Shown piece by piece: positions 25,832 to 34,039 of a DNA stretch of 64,000 nt. Below the pieces are notes generated by a model. The model worked only from the letters and a program-made list of their open reading frames with translations, made no database searches and was not told where the DNA came from. Position numbers and translations under genes: made by a program. Where the stretch lies: contig NZ_CP100445.1 of the NCBI RefSeq assembly GCF_024227435.1, positions 1,116,001 to 1,180,000 of the forward strand, read 5' to 3'. This stretch comes from Natrinema caseinilyticum. Lineage in GTDB: Archaea; Halobacteriota; Halobacteria; Halobacteriales; Natrialbaceae. The stretch's first letter is position 1. Every line of letters begins with the position of its first letter.

Positions 25832-27274
25832 CTACAACTCGAGTCGCGAACTTCGGACGACACCCTCGACCGTGACGCGGAGTTTGCGACTGATCGCCGC
25901 TAGCGTGAGGGCGTAGACCGTCCCACCCAGGGCGACGACCGCGAGGAGATGGTACCAGCGATCGATCACCACTGCGTTTGCCGTGGGAACGACCACGGCG
26001 AACATGAGGACGCTCGCGGCGAACTGCTCCGCCAGGGTCCGCGGGAACAGTTCCGCGCCCGGAACGTATTGTGTGACGACGTACGCGGTCGCACCGTATC
26101 GAAGCGACTCCGCGGCGATCGTCGCGACGACGACACCGATCGCGCCGTAGGTAAGCGTCAGCGCGATGCCGAGGAGAATATTGAATCCGAGCGTCAGCGC
26201 CGAGATGCGGGTGTTGACGTCGGGCCGATCGATCCCGTCGACGACCTGCGAGAGGGTTCCGCTCTGAGTCCTGACGAGCTGGTAGAGCGCGAGGCCGACC
26301 AGCAGCGACGCCGCGTCGGCGTAGTCGGGACCGTAGAAGGTGACCACCAGCCGATCGGACAGCGCGAGTGCGCCGAAGAACATCGGGATCGCGACGATGC
26401 TCGTAAAGGCCAGCGTGTTCGAGACGTCCTCGCTCAGGCTCTCGCCCTTGCTGTGACGGTGGCTCACGCGGGCCATCAGCCCGCTCGAGGCGGCCATCAT
26501 CACGAACGTCGCGGGGACGGTGAGTTTGAACGCGACCTCGTAGTTGCCGGCGGCGGCGGGGGCCAACAGCCAGCCGAGCAGGAGGACGTCGAATCGGTCG
26601 TAGGCGGTTCCGAGCAGCGCGTTGACGCTGCTGTATCGAGCGTACGACCAGAGGTTAGAGAGCGTGTCCCGTCCCGGGACCGCGGGAGACGCGGGGACGA
26701 AGTACCAGAGGACGGGCAGCGAGAGGACGGTCGCGGCGGCGAGTCCGTAAGCCATCCCGGCGGCGCCCAGTCCCAGGAGAACCAGCCCGAGTTGCAACGG
26801 GAACGTAAGCAGCGAGCGGAGGGTATCGGTCCACATCGAGGCCCCGATGCGGCCCTGCGCCTGGACGATGCTGTCGATCGGCTCGTAGAGGGAGACGGCC
26901 GCGATCAGGACGAGGAACAGAATCGGCGCCTCCGGCAGGGACGTATACGCGATCAGCCACGGTGCGGCGACCGCGACCGCGACGGCCGCGAGAAGGATCC
27001 AGCCGACTGAAAAGGCGAATTGACTGCCGAGTAGTTCCGCCTTCGGGGATCCCGCCTCCGAGTAGCGTTTCTTGACCGCGACACCCCACCCGACCACGGC
27101 GCGGTCGGTGAGCTTGACGAGCGCGAACAACAGATAGAACCCGCCGAACGCGGTCGGTCCGAGGATGCGCGCGAAGACGATCGTCCCGACGAATCCGACG
27201 GCGGCCATCGTGAACTTCGCGGCGGTGGCTTTGACGGTCTCGCCGCCGAGACTCACGCTCGAGGCGGCGGTCAT
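25832..27274 (-). CDS. Polysaccharide/lipid-linked oligosaccharide flippase (Wzx/MATE-like)
   Basis: A 480-residue protein with about 13-14 hydrophobic segments and the polysaccharide transporter start GGETVKATAAKFTMAAVGF. It should flip a lipid-linked glycan from the cytoplasmic to the outer face so that it can be polymerised or transferred by AglB. It is the last gene of the nine-frame operon and its ATG overlaps the stop of the phosphodiesterase gene by ATGA (27271-27274). Confidence 0.9.
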   Translation of the reverse strand: MTAASSVSLGGETVKATAAKFTMAAVGFVGTIVFARILGPTAFGGFYLLFALVKLTDRAVVGWGVAVKKRYSEAGSPKAELLGSQFAFSVGWILLAAVAVAVAAPWLIAYTSLPEAPILFLVLIAAVSLYEPIDSIVQAQGRIGASMWTDTLRSLLTFPLQLGLVLLGLGAAGMAYGLAAATVLSLPVLWYFVPASPAVPGRDTLSNLWSYARYSSVNALLGTAYDRFDVLLLGWLLAPAAAGNYEVAFKLTVPATFVMMAASSGLMARVSHRHSKGESLSEDVSNTLAFTSIVAIPMFFGALALSDRLVVTFYGPDYADAASLLVGLALYQLVRTQSGTLSQVVDGIDRPDVNTRISALTLGFNILLGIALTLTYGAIGVVVATIAAESLRYGATAYVVTQYVPGAELFPRTLAEQFAASVLMFAVVVPTANAVVIDRWYHLLAVVALGGTVYALTLAAISRKLRVTVEGVVRSSRLEL

Positions 27275-28188
27275 TCCAGGTAGCCGAGTTCGCGCAGTCG
27301 GTCGGTCGGCATCTCGATAGCCTCGTCACCGTCGTCGTCCGTAGTAGTGGCGGTCGCGGCCCGCGTTTCCACCCACTCCCGAACGCCGTAGACGGACTCG
27401 GGACGGGATTCGGCTGTCGTACTCGCGTAGGCCCGCCAGGAGTGGCTCGCGGGATCTTCGTCGGCGTCGGGCGGGTAAAACGCCGTCCGCATGCCGTGAT
27501 CGGAGAGGACGACCAGTTCGTCGTCGGGACCGAGCGCGTCGGCCACCTCGTCGACGAAGCCGCCGATCCGCTCGTAGGCGCGCCCGAGCGCGGCCTCGTC
27601 GTCGGCGTAGGCGTGACCCGCCGCGTCGAGGGCGTGGACGTGGACGCCGGCGATCGAGACCGGATGACGCACCATCTCTCGAGCCCAGCCGAACTGCCCC
27701 GCGGCCTGACCGAACAGTTCCCGTTCGAACTCGCTTCGCCCCATGCCCTCCGACACGGCGTTCATCAGGTCCCAGGCCCGCTGGAGCGGTCGGCCGTCCT
27801 GGACGCCGGGCCAGTTGTGAACGACCGCGTCCGCGGCGTCGAACATCGACTCGCGATCGGTTTCGCCGATTCGCTCGCGCTCGCCGGTTCGCGTTCGGAC
27901 GAACCTGCCGAGAGACCCGCGCGTCCCCTCCGAGAGGCGACCCGTGAATCGCGAGGCGAACTCGAGCGCCGGGTTGTCCCACTCGCTCGTCCCGGCCGCG
28001 GAGATCCCGTGGTCCGCCGGTGGAAGCCCCGTCGCGACTGTCGCCCACACCTCCGGCGTGTACGGCACGTCCTTGGTATGAGCGAAGGTCTCGAGCGGTC
28101 CGGACGACTCGAGTCGGAAGGCGGAGACGTCGAAGTGGTCGATCAATCCTTCGTCGAGCGCGTCCAGCGCGAGGACGAGCACCGTCAT
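27271..28188 (-). CDS. Type I phosphodiesterase / nucleotide pyrophosphatase-like protein
   Basis: A 305-residue alkaline phosphatase-superfamily enzyme. MTVLVLALDALDEGLIDHFD gives the first metal Asp, and DVPYTPEVWATVATGLPPAD carries the Thr nucleophile. VHALDAAGHAYADDEAA and LVVLSDHGMRTAFYPP supply the remaining Asp and His ligands. It probably cleaves or transfers a phosphodiester on a glycan or lipid carrier; that role is inferred from the operon. ATG 28188 overlaps the preceding sulfatase stop by ATGA, and the stop overlaps the flippase start by ATGA. Confidence 0.85.
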   Translation of the reverse strand: MTVLVLALDALDEGLIDHFDVSAFRLESSGPLETFAHTKDVPYTPEVWATVATGLPPADHGISAAGTSEWDNPALEFASRFTGRLSEGTRGSLGRFVRTRTGERERIGETDRESMFDAADAVVHNWPGVQDGRPLQRAWDLMNAVSEGMGRSEFERELFGQAAGQFGWAREMVRHPVSIAGVHVHALDAAGHAYADDEAALGRAYERIGGFVDEVADALGPDDELVVLSDHGMRTAFYPPDADEDPASHSWRAYASTTAESRPESVYGVREWVETRAATATTTDDDGDEAIEMPTDRLRELGYLE

Positions 28189-29309
28189 ACGTACCCGAGA
28201 TCCTCCAGGTCTTCCTGCAAGGCTTCCTCTTTGACGACGTACGCCGGATCGAACCGCCGACGCGCTCGCTCGAGGTCGGGATCGCTCGCCGGTTCGCCGG
28301 TCGAAAGCGTGAGGGTCCCGTCGCCGGTCGCCAGCAAGCGGTCGTCCATCGCGGCCGTTCGATCTCCGTAGGAGGCGAACGCCCGCTCGCGCTCGAGCGT
28401 GCCGACGCCGTGTTCGCGCCCGACCAGAATCGAGGGGACGTCGACGAGCGAGACGACCTCGCCGAGATCGGGGGCGTTCCGGGTGCCGAACGGAACGTGG
28501 AGCAGTTCCCGGCGCAGTTCGCCGGGATGGCCCCACAAATCGTCCTCGCCGAGTAACTCGCCGTGGTCGGCACAGAAAACTACGCGCGCGTCGTCCGGAA
28601 CGGCCTCCCAGAGGGGGTCGAGGGCGGCGTCGAGTTCGGCGACTTCACGTCGATAGAGCCTCCGAACCAGTTCTTCGTCGGATTCGGAGCCGCCACCGGC
28701 GAGTACGGTTCTCGTGACGCGCTGGGCCTCGTCGCGGCTCACCGGCGCGCCATCGGGATCGTAGGGGTGGTGCGGTTCCATGAAGTGGAGCCAGCCGAAC
28801 CACGACTCTCGGCCGCCGATCTCCCGCCGGAACGACTCGATTACGTCGTCGGCACGGCGGAACGACTTTTCGACCTCGCCGACGAGGCTCCGGGCCTGCT
28901 GGTAGCGGTTCCACCCCCACGTCGCGACGCGGTGGGCGAGCGTCCCGCGTTGCAACAGGACCGCGCCCCTGTCCTTTATCGACTCCCCGCCACCTTTCGG
29001 CGACGCGAACGAGTCGAAGCCAGCGTCGTACCCGTACTCCGAGGAAAGCAGATGGTTGGTGGTGATGCCGGCGCTGTAGGGCTCGAACTCGTGTGCCACG
29101 CTCCGCTCGCTCTCGAGTCCGCCTCCCGACGCGTACTCGCCGCCGACGATGGCTGGCACGCTCCCGAGCGTCGCCGTACTGGTCGCGAAGGCCCGGTCGT
29201 GAGTGCGCTTGAGGAAGCGCCGCGTTCGGGGCATCTGGTCGAAGTGATCGTAGCGCAACGAATCGACGGTCACGAGCAACGTCCGGTCGTGTGTGGTATC
29301 GCCTGTCAT
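28185..29309 (-). CDS. Sulfatase-like protein 2 of the polysaccharide operon
   Basis: A 374-residue sulfatase-family protein. The first metal site is LLVTVDSLRYDHFD, and the nucleophile loop reads ATSTATLGSVPAIVGGEYAS, with Ser/Thr and no formylglycine-type Cys. Then come GWLHFMEPHHPYDPDG and VVFCADHGELLGEDDLWGHP with the Asp-His and His ligands. The missing Cys suggests a phosphoryl or sulfuryl transferase rather than a true sulfatase; that is inference. The C-terminus LQEDLEDLGYV has the ELGY-type end also seen in its operon neighbours. It is joined by ATGA to the frames on both sides. Confidence 0.85.
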   Translation of the reverse strand: MTGDTTHDRTLLVTVDSLRYDHFDQMPRTRRFLKRTHDRAFATSTATLGSVPAIVGGEYASGGGLESERSVAHEFEPYSAGITTNHLLSSEYGYDAGFDSFASPKGGGESIKDRGAVLLQRGTLAHRVATWGWNRYQQARSLVGEVEKSFRRADDVIESFRREIGGRESWFGWLHFMEPHHPYDPDGAPVSRDEAQRVTRTVLAGGGSESDEELVRRLYRREVAELDAALDPLWEAVPDDARVVFCADHGELLGEDDLWGHPGELRRELLHVPFGTRNAPDLGEVVSLVDVPSILVGREHGVGTLERERAFASYGDRTAAMDDRLLATGDGTLTLSTGEPASDPDLERARRRFDPAYVVKEEALQEDLEDLGYV

Positions 29310-29461
29310 CGATTACTCCGTCGGAATCGAGCAGTGTCGCGGCCCTCTGAGGCCGGGTCGGCCATCGACTCGAGTTTCGTCGCGTCGCCGACGACGGCCG
29401 TCGACTCGGCGTTCCACGTCGAGCCAGCGGTCGCGGTCGATCGGAACGGTCCCTCGCTCAT
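29306..29461 (-). CDS. Possible 51-residue coupled ORF between two sulfatase genes
   Basis: The frame begins MSEGPFRSTATAGSTW and ends RDTARFRRSNR. It exactly fills the gap between the two sulfatase-like genes and overlaps each by ATGA (29458-29461 and 29306-29309). It is Ser/Thr/Ala/Glu-rich with a basic end and shows no known motif or membrane segment. The double coupling is the main argument that it is translated, since an untranslated gap would break the chain. It could also be a fossil linker, so confidence is limited. Confidence 0.45.
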   Translation of the reverse strand: MSEGPFRSTATAGSTWNAESTAVVGDATKLESMADPASEGRDTARFRRSNR

Positions 29462-30879
29462 CTGTATCCCAACTCCTCGAGTCGCCGTTCGACCGTCGCA
29501 TCGACGTCCTGGTCCGTATCCGTTTCGATCGCCTGCGCGCGTTCCTTGTACGCGCGAATTTCGACGTCGAAGAACGCCCGCGCCCACGACGGGATGGCGA
29601 CGTCGTCGTTGTTTGCCCGTCGCTGCCAGCAGGGCCGCTCGTGATCGATTTCGTACTTCCGGCTGGCGCCGAGCGAATCCCAGACGTACTTGCGTTCGCC
29701 GTCGTACGCGCAGCGGAGCATCCGATCCCAGTAGCGGTATTCCTCGGGACCGCCCGGCGGACCGCCGATGCTGACGCCGATCAGCTCCGCCGGGACGCGC
29801 TCTCGGAAGAGAGACGGCGTCTCGTCGTTCGCCAGGCCGACGATGAGGTCGCCGAGCTCGAGGTGACTGAAGTACGACGGTTCGGTCGGCTCGTACCCCT
29901 CGGGCGGGTTGATCAGGTAACACGGAACGTGCAACAGCGACTCCGTGAGACTGCTCGTGTGGCCGAACAGGTCGTCGTCTTCGGGATAGGCCAGATTTTC
30001 CCCGTGATCGGCGGTGACGACGAACGTCGTTTCCCGGTCCGTCTGGCGCTGAATCTCGGCGATAAACGAGGCGACCGTTCGATCGAGATAGTCGATCGCC
30101 GCACCGTACAGCTCGCGGTGATACCGGATATCCTGTTCGTGGTCGGCCGAGACGCCCTCGATGTTGATCTCCCAGTCGTCGAAGGCGAAGGACGTCCAGT
30201 CGTTCGGGGCGGAGTGGAGGTTCCTGTCGTAGCCCAGAACGTGGTGAACCGGCCCGTGAGCGTCCATAAAATTGGTGAACAGGAAGAACGGCCCCTCGGT
30301 CGAATCGACCATCGAGCGCCCCTCGCTCGAGACGATCGACGCGCCATCGTCGAGGACTTTCGGCACCGGCGCGCGACGGAAGAGGTCGTTCGCCTTGAAT
30401 AGCACGCCGTTACCGAGGCTTTCCAGCGTGTGATCGTGGCGGAGGGCCGCGCGAAGAAACTCCAGGTAGCGCCGGACGCCGTCCTCGTCGCGATCCTGGA
30501 TGAACTTCTCCATGTCCATCCCGTCGGGGAATCGGCGGTGGGGTGCGATGTCGGAGTAGCGGTCGAAGACGGCGTCGAAGCCGAAGGTGGAACTGGCGTA
30601 GACGTTCGCGCTGGCACCCAGTGCGGTGTGATCAGGGATGTCGGCCAGGAACGTGTCCGACCGCGAGAGGTCGGCGAAGTCCCGGTTGTGGGTGTGAATC
30701 CCGTGCTGGTGGGGCAACGCGCCCGTCAGAATGCTGGCGTGGCTGGGCGTACTCCACCCGCTTGCGGCCCGACACTGCTCGAAGGAGACGCTCGCCAGCT
30801 CCTGTAACCGGGGCGCGTAGTCGTCGAAATAGTCCTTGCGGACCGTATCGAGGCAGATCAGGACGACGTTTCTGGTCAT
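29458..30879 (-). CDS. Sulfatase-like protein 1 of the polysaccharide operon
   Basis: A 473-residue sulfatase-family protein with VLICLDTVRKDYFDDYAPRL as the first metal site and SGWSTPSHASILTGALPHQH as the nucleophile loop. There the formylglycine Cys/Ser position is Ser. FFLFTNFMDAHGPVHHVLGY and FVVTADHGENLAYPEDDDLF supply the His and Asp-His ligands. The protein ends VERRLEELGYR. It lies 22 bases behind a GT4 gene and likely edits or decorates the glycan. Whether sulfate or phosphate is handled cannot be read from sequence. Confidence 0.87.
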   Translation of the reverse strand: MTRNVVLICLDTVRKDYFDDYAPRLQELASVSFEQCRAASGWSTPSHASILTGALPHQHGIHTHNRDFADLSRSDTFLADIPDHTALGASANVYASSTFGFDAVFDRYSDIAPHRRFPDGMDMEKFIQDRDEDGVRRYLEFLRAALRHDHTLESLGNGVLFKANDLFRRAPVPKVLDDGASIVSSEGRSMVDSTEGPFFLFTNFMDAHGPVHHVLGYDRNLHSAPNDWTSFAFDDWEINIEGVSADHEQDIRYHRELYGAAIDYLDRTVASFIAEIQRQTDRETTFVVTADHGENLAYPEDDDLFGHTSSLTESLLHVPCYLINPPEGYEPTEPSYFSHLELGDLIVGLANDETPSLFRERVPAELIGVSIGGPPGGPEEYRYWDRMLRCAYDGERKYVWDSLGASRKYEIDHERPCWQRRANNDDVAIPSWARAFFDVEIRAYKERAQAIETDTDQDVDATVERRLEELGYR

Positions 30880-30901
30880 ACTCGTCTCACGGACGGTCGA
30901 G

Positions 30902-32068
30902 TCACGCGACCACCTCGGTCACGGCACGCCGAAATTCTGTGGCCTGATTCGACTCGGTGAGGGGCGTCACTCGCTCCCGAAGGGCGGCCCCCCGCTCTCG
31001 GCGCTCGTCGGCCGTCAGCGAGCGGGCGTACTCGATCCCCCACCGCACGTCCCGCGCGGTCGGCGCGCGAACCAGCAACGGATCGACGTCCTCGACGAGT
31101 TCTCGAGTCCCCGTTTCCGTCGAGACGACGGTCGGGAGGCCCGCGAGCATCGCCTCGAGGGTCGCGACCGGGAACGCGTCGCCGGAACTCGCCTGGACGT
31201 AGACGTCGGCCGCCGCGAACTCGGCGGCGAAGTCCGCGAGTTCGAGGTAGCCGGGTGCCTCGACGCCGGAGTGACCGCTGTAATCGAACTGGTCGTGGCC
31301 GGAGCCGAGCAGTCGGAGCGTCCAGTCCGAACGGCTGGCGACCACTCGAGCGAGGAGGTCGACGTTCTTCTTCGCGACGGCAGTTCGATCGCTCACGGTA
31401 CCGGCGTGGAGGATCCGGGTCGGTTCGCTACGCGAGCCTTTGCCGGTGGCGCTCGAGTCGGAGCCGGTAGCGCCGGGGTCGGGACCGGATTCGTCGGTGG
31501 CGCCCCCGACGCCGGATCCGTCGGTGCGTGTCGCCGCAGCGTCGGATTCCCGGTCGACTCGATCGGCCGCCGAGCAGACCCGACGGCCGATGGGCTCGAG
31601 GGCCTCGTACTTTGCATCGGCGATCGGCGGGTGGACGATTTCGAACGGGACCGCGAGATACCGGCTGGCCCACGAGCGCGCGCGGTCGCCGACGGCGATG
31701 GCGCCGGAGACGGCGCGACTCATCACGGGCCCGAGTACGTGACGCCAGACCCGGTGGGTGTGCTGATCGCGGATCTTCAGGAACGTCTCGTCGGCGATCA
31801 GCGGGACGACGCGTGCGTCCCACCGATTGAACAGTTTGTAGAACAGCAACGTGTAGATCGGCGTCGTTCCCTCGCCGATCACGACGTCGTAGGACTCGAG
31901 GTCGACGGCGGTCTGAAGTCGCGCCAGCATCGAGTCGAGGTTCGCTTCGGGGCCACCGATCTCCGCCCCCGTCTCGAAGTGGCGGTAGTCGGCGTCGACG
32001 GCGTCGCCGAAGACGCGGTGTGCGTGATGGGGCTGGTGGAACTGGTGGAGCATCAACACGTCAGCCAC
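30902..32068 (-). CDS. Family 4 glycosyltransferase with a disordered insert
   Basis: A 388-residue GT-B enzyme. The N-terminal domain has HQFHQPHHAHRVFGDAVDAD and ESYDVVIGEGTTPIYTLLFY, the C-terminal domain RILHAGTVSDRTAVAKKNVD, and the donor loop VQASSGDAFPVATLEAMLAG (E-x7-E region). Between about residues 175 and 225 lies a Gly/Ser/Asp/Thr-rich linker with GSGVGGATDESGPDPGATG, absent from usual GT4 proteins. The start at 32068 overlaps the end of the upstream GT2 by eight bases. Confidence 0.87.
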   Translation of the reverse strand: MADVLMLHQFHQPHHAHRVFGDAVDADYRHFETGAEIGGPEANLDSMLARLQTAVDLESYDVVIGEGTTPIYTLLFYKLFNRWDARVVPLIADETFLKIRDQHTHRVWRHVLGPVMSRAVSGAIAVGDRARSWASRYLAVPFEIVHPPIADAKYEALEPIGRRVCSAADRVDRESDAAATRTDGSGVGGATDESGPDPGATGSDSSATGKGSRSEPTRILHAGTVSDRTAVAKKNVDLLARVVASRSDWTLRLLGSGHDQFDYSGHSGVEAPGYLELADFAAEFAAADVYVQASSGDAFPVATLEAMLAGLPTVVSTETGTRELVEDVDPLLVRAPTARDVRWGIEYARSLTADERRERGAALRERVTPLTESNQATEFRRAVTEVVA

Positions 32069-32768
32069 GCCCTCTCACCCCCGTCCCGTAGCGAACGGCA
32101 TCGACGGCGTCCCAGACGCCCTTCCGCCAGAGCCAGTCGTTGACTCGGCCGGCGAGCGTGTCCGGAACGACGACCGCCTCGTATTTCTCCGGATGGCGGC
32201 GCCGCAGCAGTCGCTCGTTTTCCCGGACGATCGACGACCGCGGTCTGTCGGGGTGGACCATGCGTACGCGTTCGTCGTAGACGGCCGTTCCGTACTCCTC
32301 CATGCGCCAGCCGAACTCCGTGTCTTCGCGCCAGTATTCGAACCGTTCGTCGAACCCGCCGGCGTCGATAGCCGTCCGGCGATCGACCGCGAGGTTACAG
32401 GTGGGATACTTGCGTCGTCCCTCGTAGGTCATCCCGCCGTCGACAGGCCCCTCGAGAAGTACGAGGTCGTCACGCTCGTCGAAGGCTCGACGGATCGCCT
32501 CGACCCAGCCGACCGGCGGCCGGCAGTCGTCGTCGGTGAAGGCGACGATCTCTCCGTCGGCCCGCTCGAGGCCCAGGTTTCGCGCCTCGCAGACGCCCAG
32601 GTCGGGGTCGTTTACGACGAGAACGTCGTAGTCGGCGGCGGTCTGGCGCTCGAGTGCGGCGACGACCGCATCGTGGTCGTTCTCGGGGATCGTCGGAACG
32701 ACGACGGAGACGGCGGGGTCGGGGTGTCCGATCGGCCGCAGAAAGGCGCTCGCCGCCCTCGCCGTCAC
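32061..32768 (-). CDS. Family 2 glycosyltransferase, soluble
   Basis: A 235-residue GT-A enzyme without membrane segments. PAVSVVVPTIPENDHDAVVA is the nucleotide-binding strand, DYDVLVVNDPDLGVCEARNL and IVAFTDDDCRPP carry the DxD metal site, and FEYWREDTEFGWRMEEYG matches the ED-x-E/D acceptor motif. It probably adds one sugar to a lipid-linked intermediate. Its start and end overlap the flanking GT4 genes. Confidence 0.88.
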   Translation of the reverse strand: MTARAASAFLRPIGHPDPAVSVVVPTIPENDHDAVVAALERQTAADYDVLVVNDPDLGVCEARNLGLERADGEIVAFTDDDCRPPVGWVEAIRRAFDERDDLVLLEGPVDGGMTYEGRRKYPTCNLAVDRRTAIDAGGFDERFEYWREDTEFGWRMEEYGTAVYDERVRMVHPDRPRSSIVRENERLLRRRHPEKYEAVVVPDTLAGRVNDWLWRKGVWDAVDAVRYGTGVRGRG

Positions 32769-34039
32769 TGATCGGTCACCCCTTCGAGTTCGCTGTCAGC
32801 AGTGTCGTCGACGCCCCCCGTCAGTTCCTCGACCGTCTGGGGCCGGGTCTCGTCGCGATCCTGCGTCGACTCCGACGATCCCGCGTCGTCGATCCGATCC
32901 GGCCGGGTCGGTTCCAGTTTCGAGGCGTCGACGTCGGCGACGGCCGTCTCCCCGGTAACGGTTCGGAGATTCTTCGCGAAGCACTCGTATTCGTAGCACC
33001 TGGCGGCCTCCCGGATCTCGGCGGGATCGAAATCGGCGGGGTCGAACCGCCGAACCGTCTCTCGAATCGACGCGACTGTCGGCTCGAAGAGCAGGCCCGT
33101 CCGACCGCCTTGCACCTGATACCGGGTGAACCCCTCGTTTACGCCGAGCAGCGGTTTGCCGGCCATCATGGTTTCCGCGCCCACGAGGCCGAAGTCCTCC
33201 TGTTTCGGTGCGTAGACGACCGCGGTCGCCCGGGCGACGAGCGACTCGATGTCGTCGACGTATCCCCGGACCTCGATGTTGTCGTGGGCGGTTGCGAAGT
33301 CCTCGAGTTTGTCGCGCTGTTTGCCGTCGCCGGCGATGACGAGCCGTTCGTCGAGCCCCGCAAAGGCCGTCGCGATCAGGTCGATCCGCTTTTCGGGGGC
33401 GAGTCGCGACCAGGTGACGAAGTAGCCGTCGTCGCCCTCGTTTCGCCAGTCGCCCGTAACCGGCGGATAGACGACCACCGCGTCGCGGCCGTAGAACCGT
33501 CGGATCCGGTCCCGGACCAGTTCGCTGTTCGCGACGAACTGGTCGACGTAGTCGTTGGCCTCCTTGTCGAGCGCCCGCCACACTTTCGCGTAGGCCTTGA
33601 TACCGGCCTCGACGATCGGTGTATCGAACGACGAGAGCCGATCCCGGTACAGGTCGTAGAGCCACCGCGGCGGACTGTGGGGGTAGTGGACGATCCGCTG
33701 GTCGACCTGCGGGACGTAATATTTCGACAGCGGCGCGCTCTCGAGGATCACGTCGTACGCGGCGAGATCCGGGTGCGCGTCGGTCATGTCGAGCGCCACG
33801 TTGAGCGTCTCGAGCGGGTTCATCCCCTCGTTCTTCCACTCGAGGAAGGGCCGCCACGGCAGCGAGGTGTACTTGGATTGGCGAAACGGGATCACGTCGA
33901 CGTCCGGGGGAAGGTCCGTCCCGTCGGCCACGTAGGTCGTGTAAATCGGCGCGTCGAGGACGCGCGCGGCCTCGATAGCGAACTCTTCGCCGCCGCCGAT
34001 TCCCGGAAACCGGTCGTGGAGGATCGCCACGTCGGTCAC
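32765..34039 (-). CDS. Family 4 glycosyltransferase
   Basis: A 424-residue GT-B enzyme starting at GTG 34039 (MTDVAILHDRFPGIGGGEEF), with GTGA overlap to the GT2 before it. The C-terminal domain has YFVTWSRLAPEKRIDLIATA, VIAGDGKQRDKLEDF and the E-x7-E region APKQEDFGLVGAETMMAG. The last 60 residues are an acidic, low-complexity tail with no counterpart in the copy at 591-1703. It is the paralogue of that gene, with matching HYPHSPPRWLYDLYRDRL. The donor sugar is unknown. Confidence 0.9.
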   Translation of the reverse strand: MTDVAILHDRFPGIGGGEEFAIEAARVLDAPIYTTYVADGTDLPPDVDVIPFRQSKYTSLPWRPFLEWKNEGMNPLETLNVALDMTDAHPDLAAYDVILESAPLSKYYVPQVDQRIVHYPHSPPRWLYDLYRDRLSSFDTPIVEAGIKAYAKVWRALDKEANDYVDQFVANSELVRDRIRRFYGRDAVVVYPPVTGDWRNEGDDGYFVTWSRLAPEKRIDLIATAFAGLDERLVIAGDGKQRDKLEDFATAHDNIEVRGYVDDIESLVARATAVVYAPKQEDFGLVGAETMMAGKPLLGVNEGFTRYQVQGGRTGLLFEPTVASIRETVRRFDPADFDPAEIREAARCYEYECFAKNLRTVTGETAVADVDASKLEPTRPDRIDDAGSSESTQDRDETRPQTVEELTGGVDDTADSELEGVTDQ

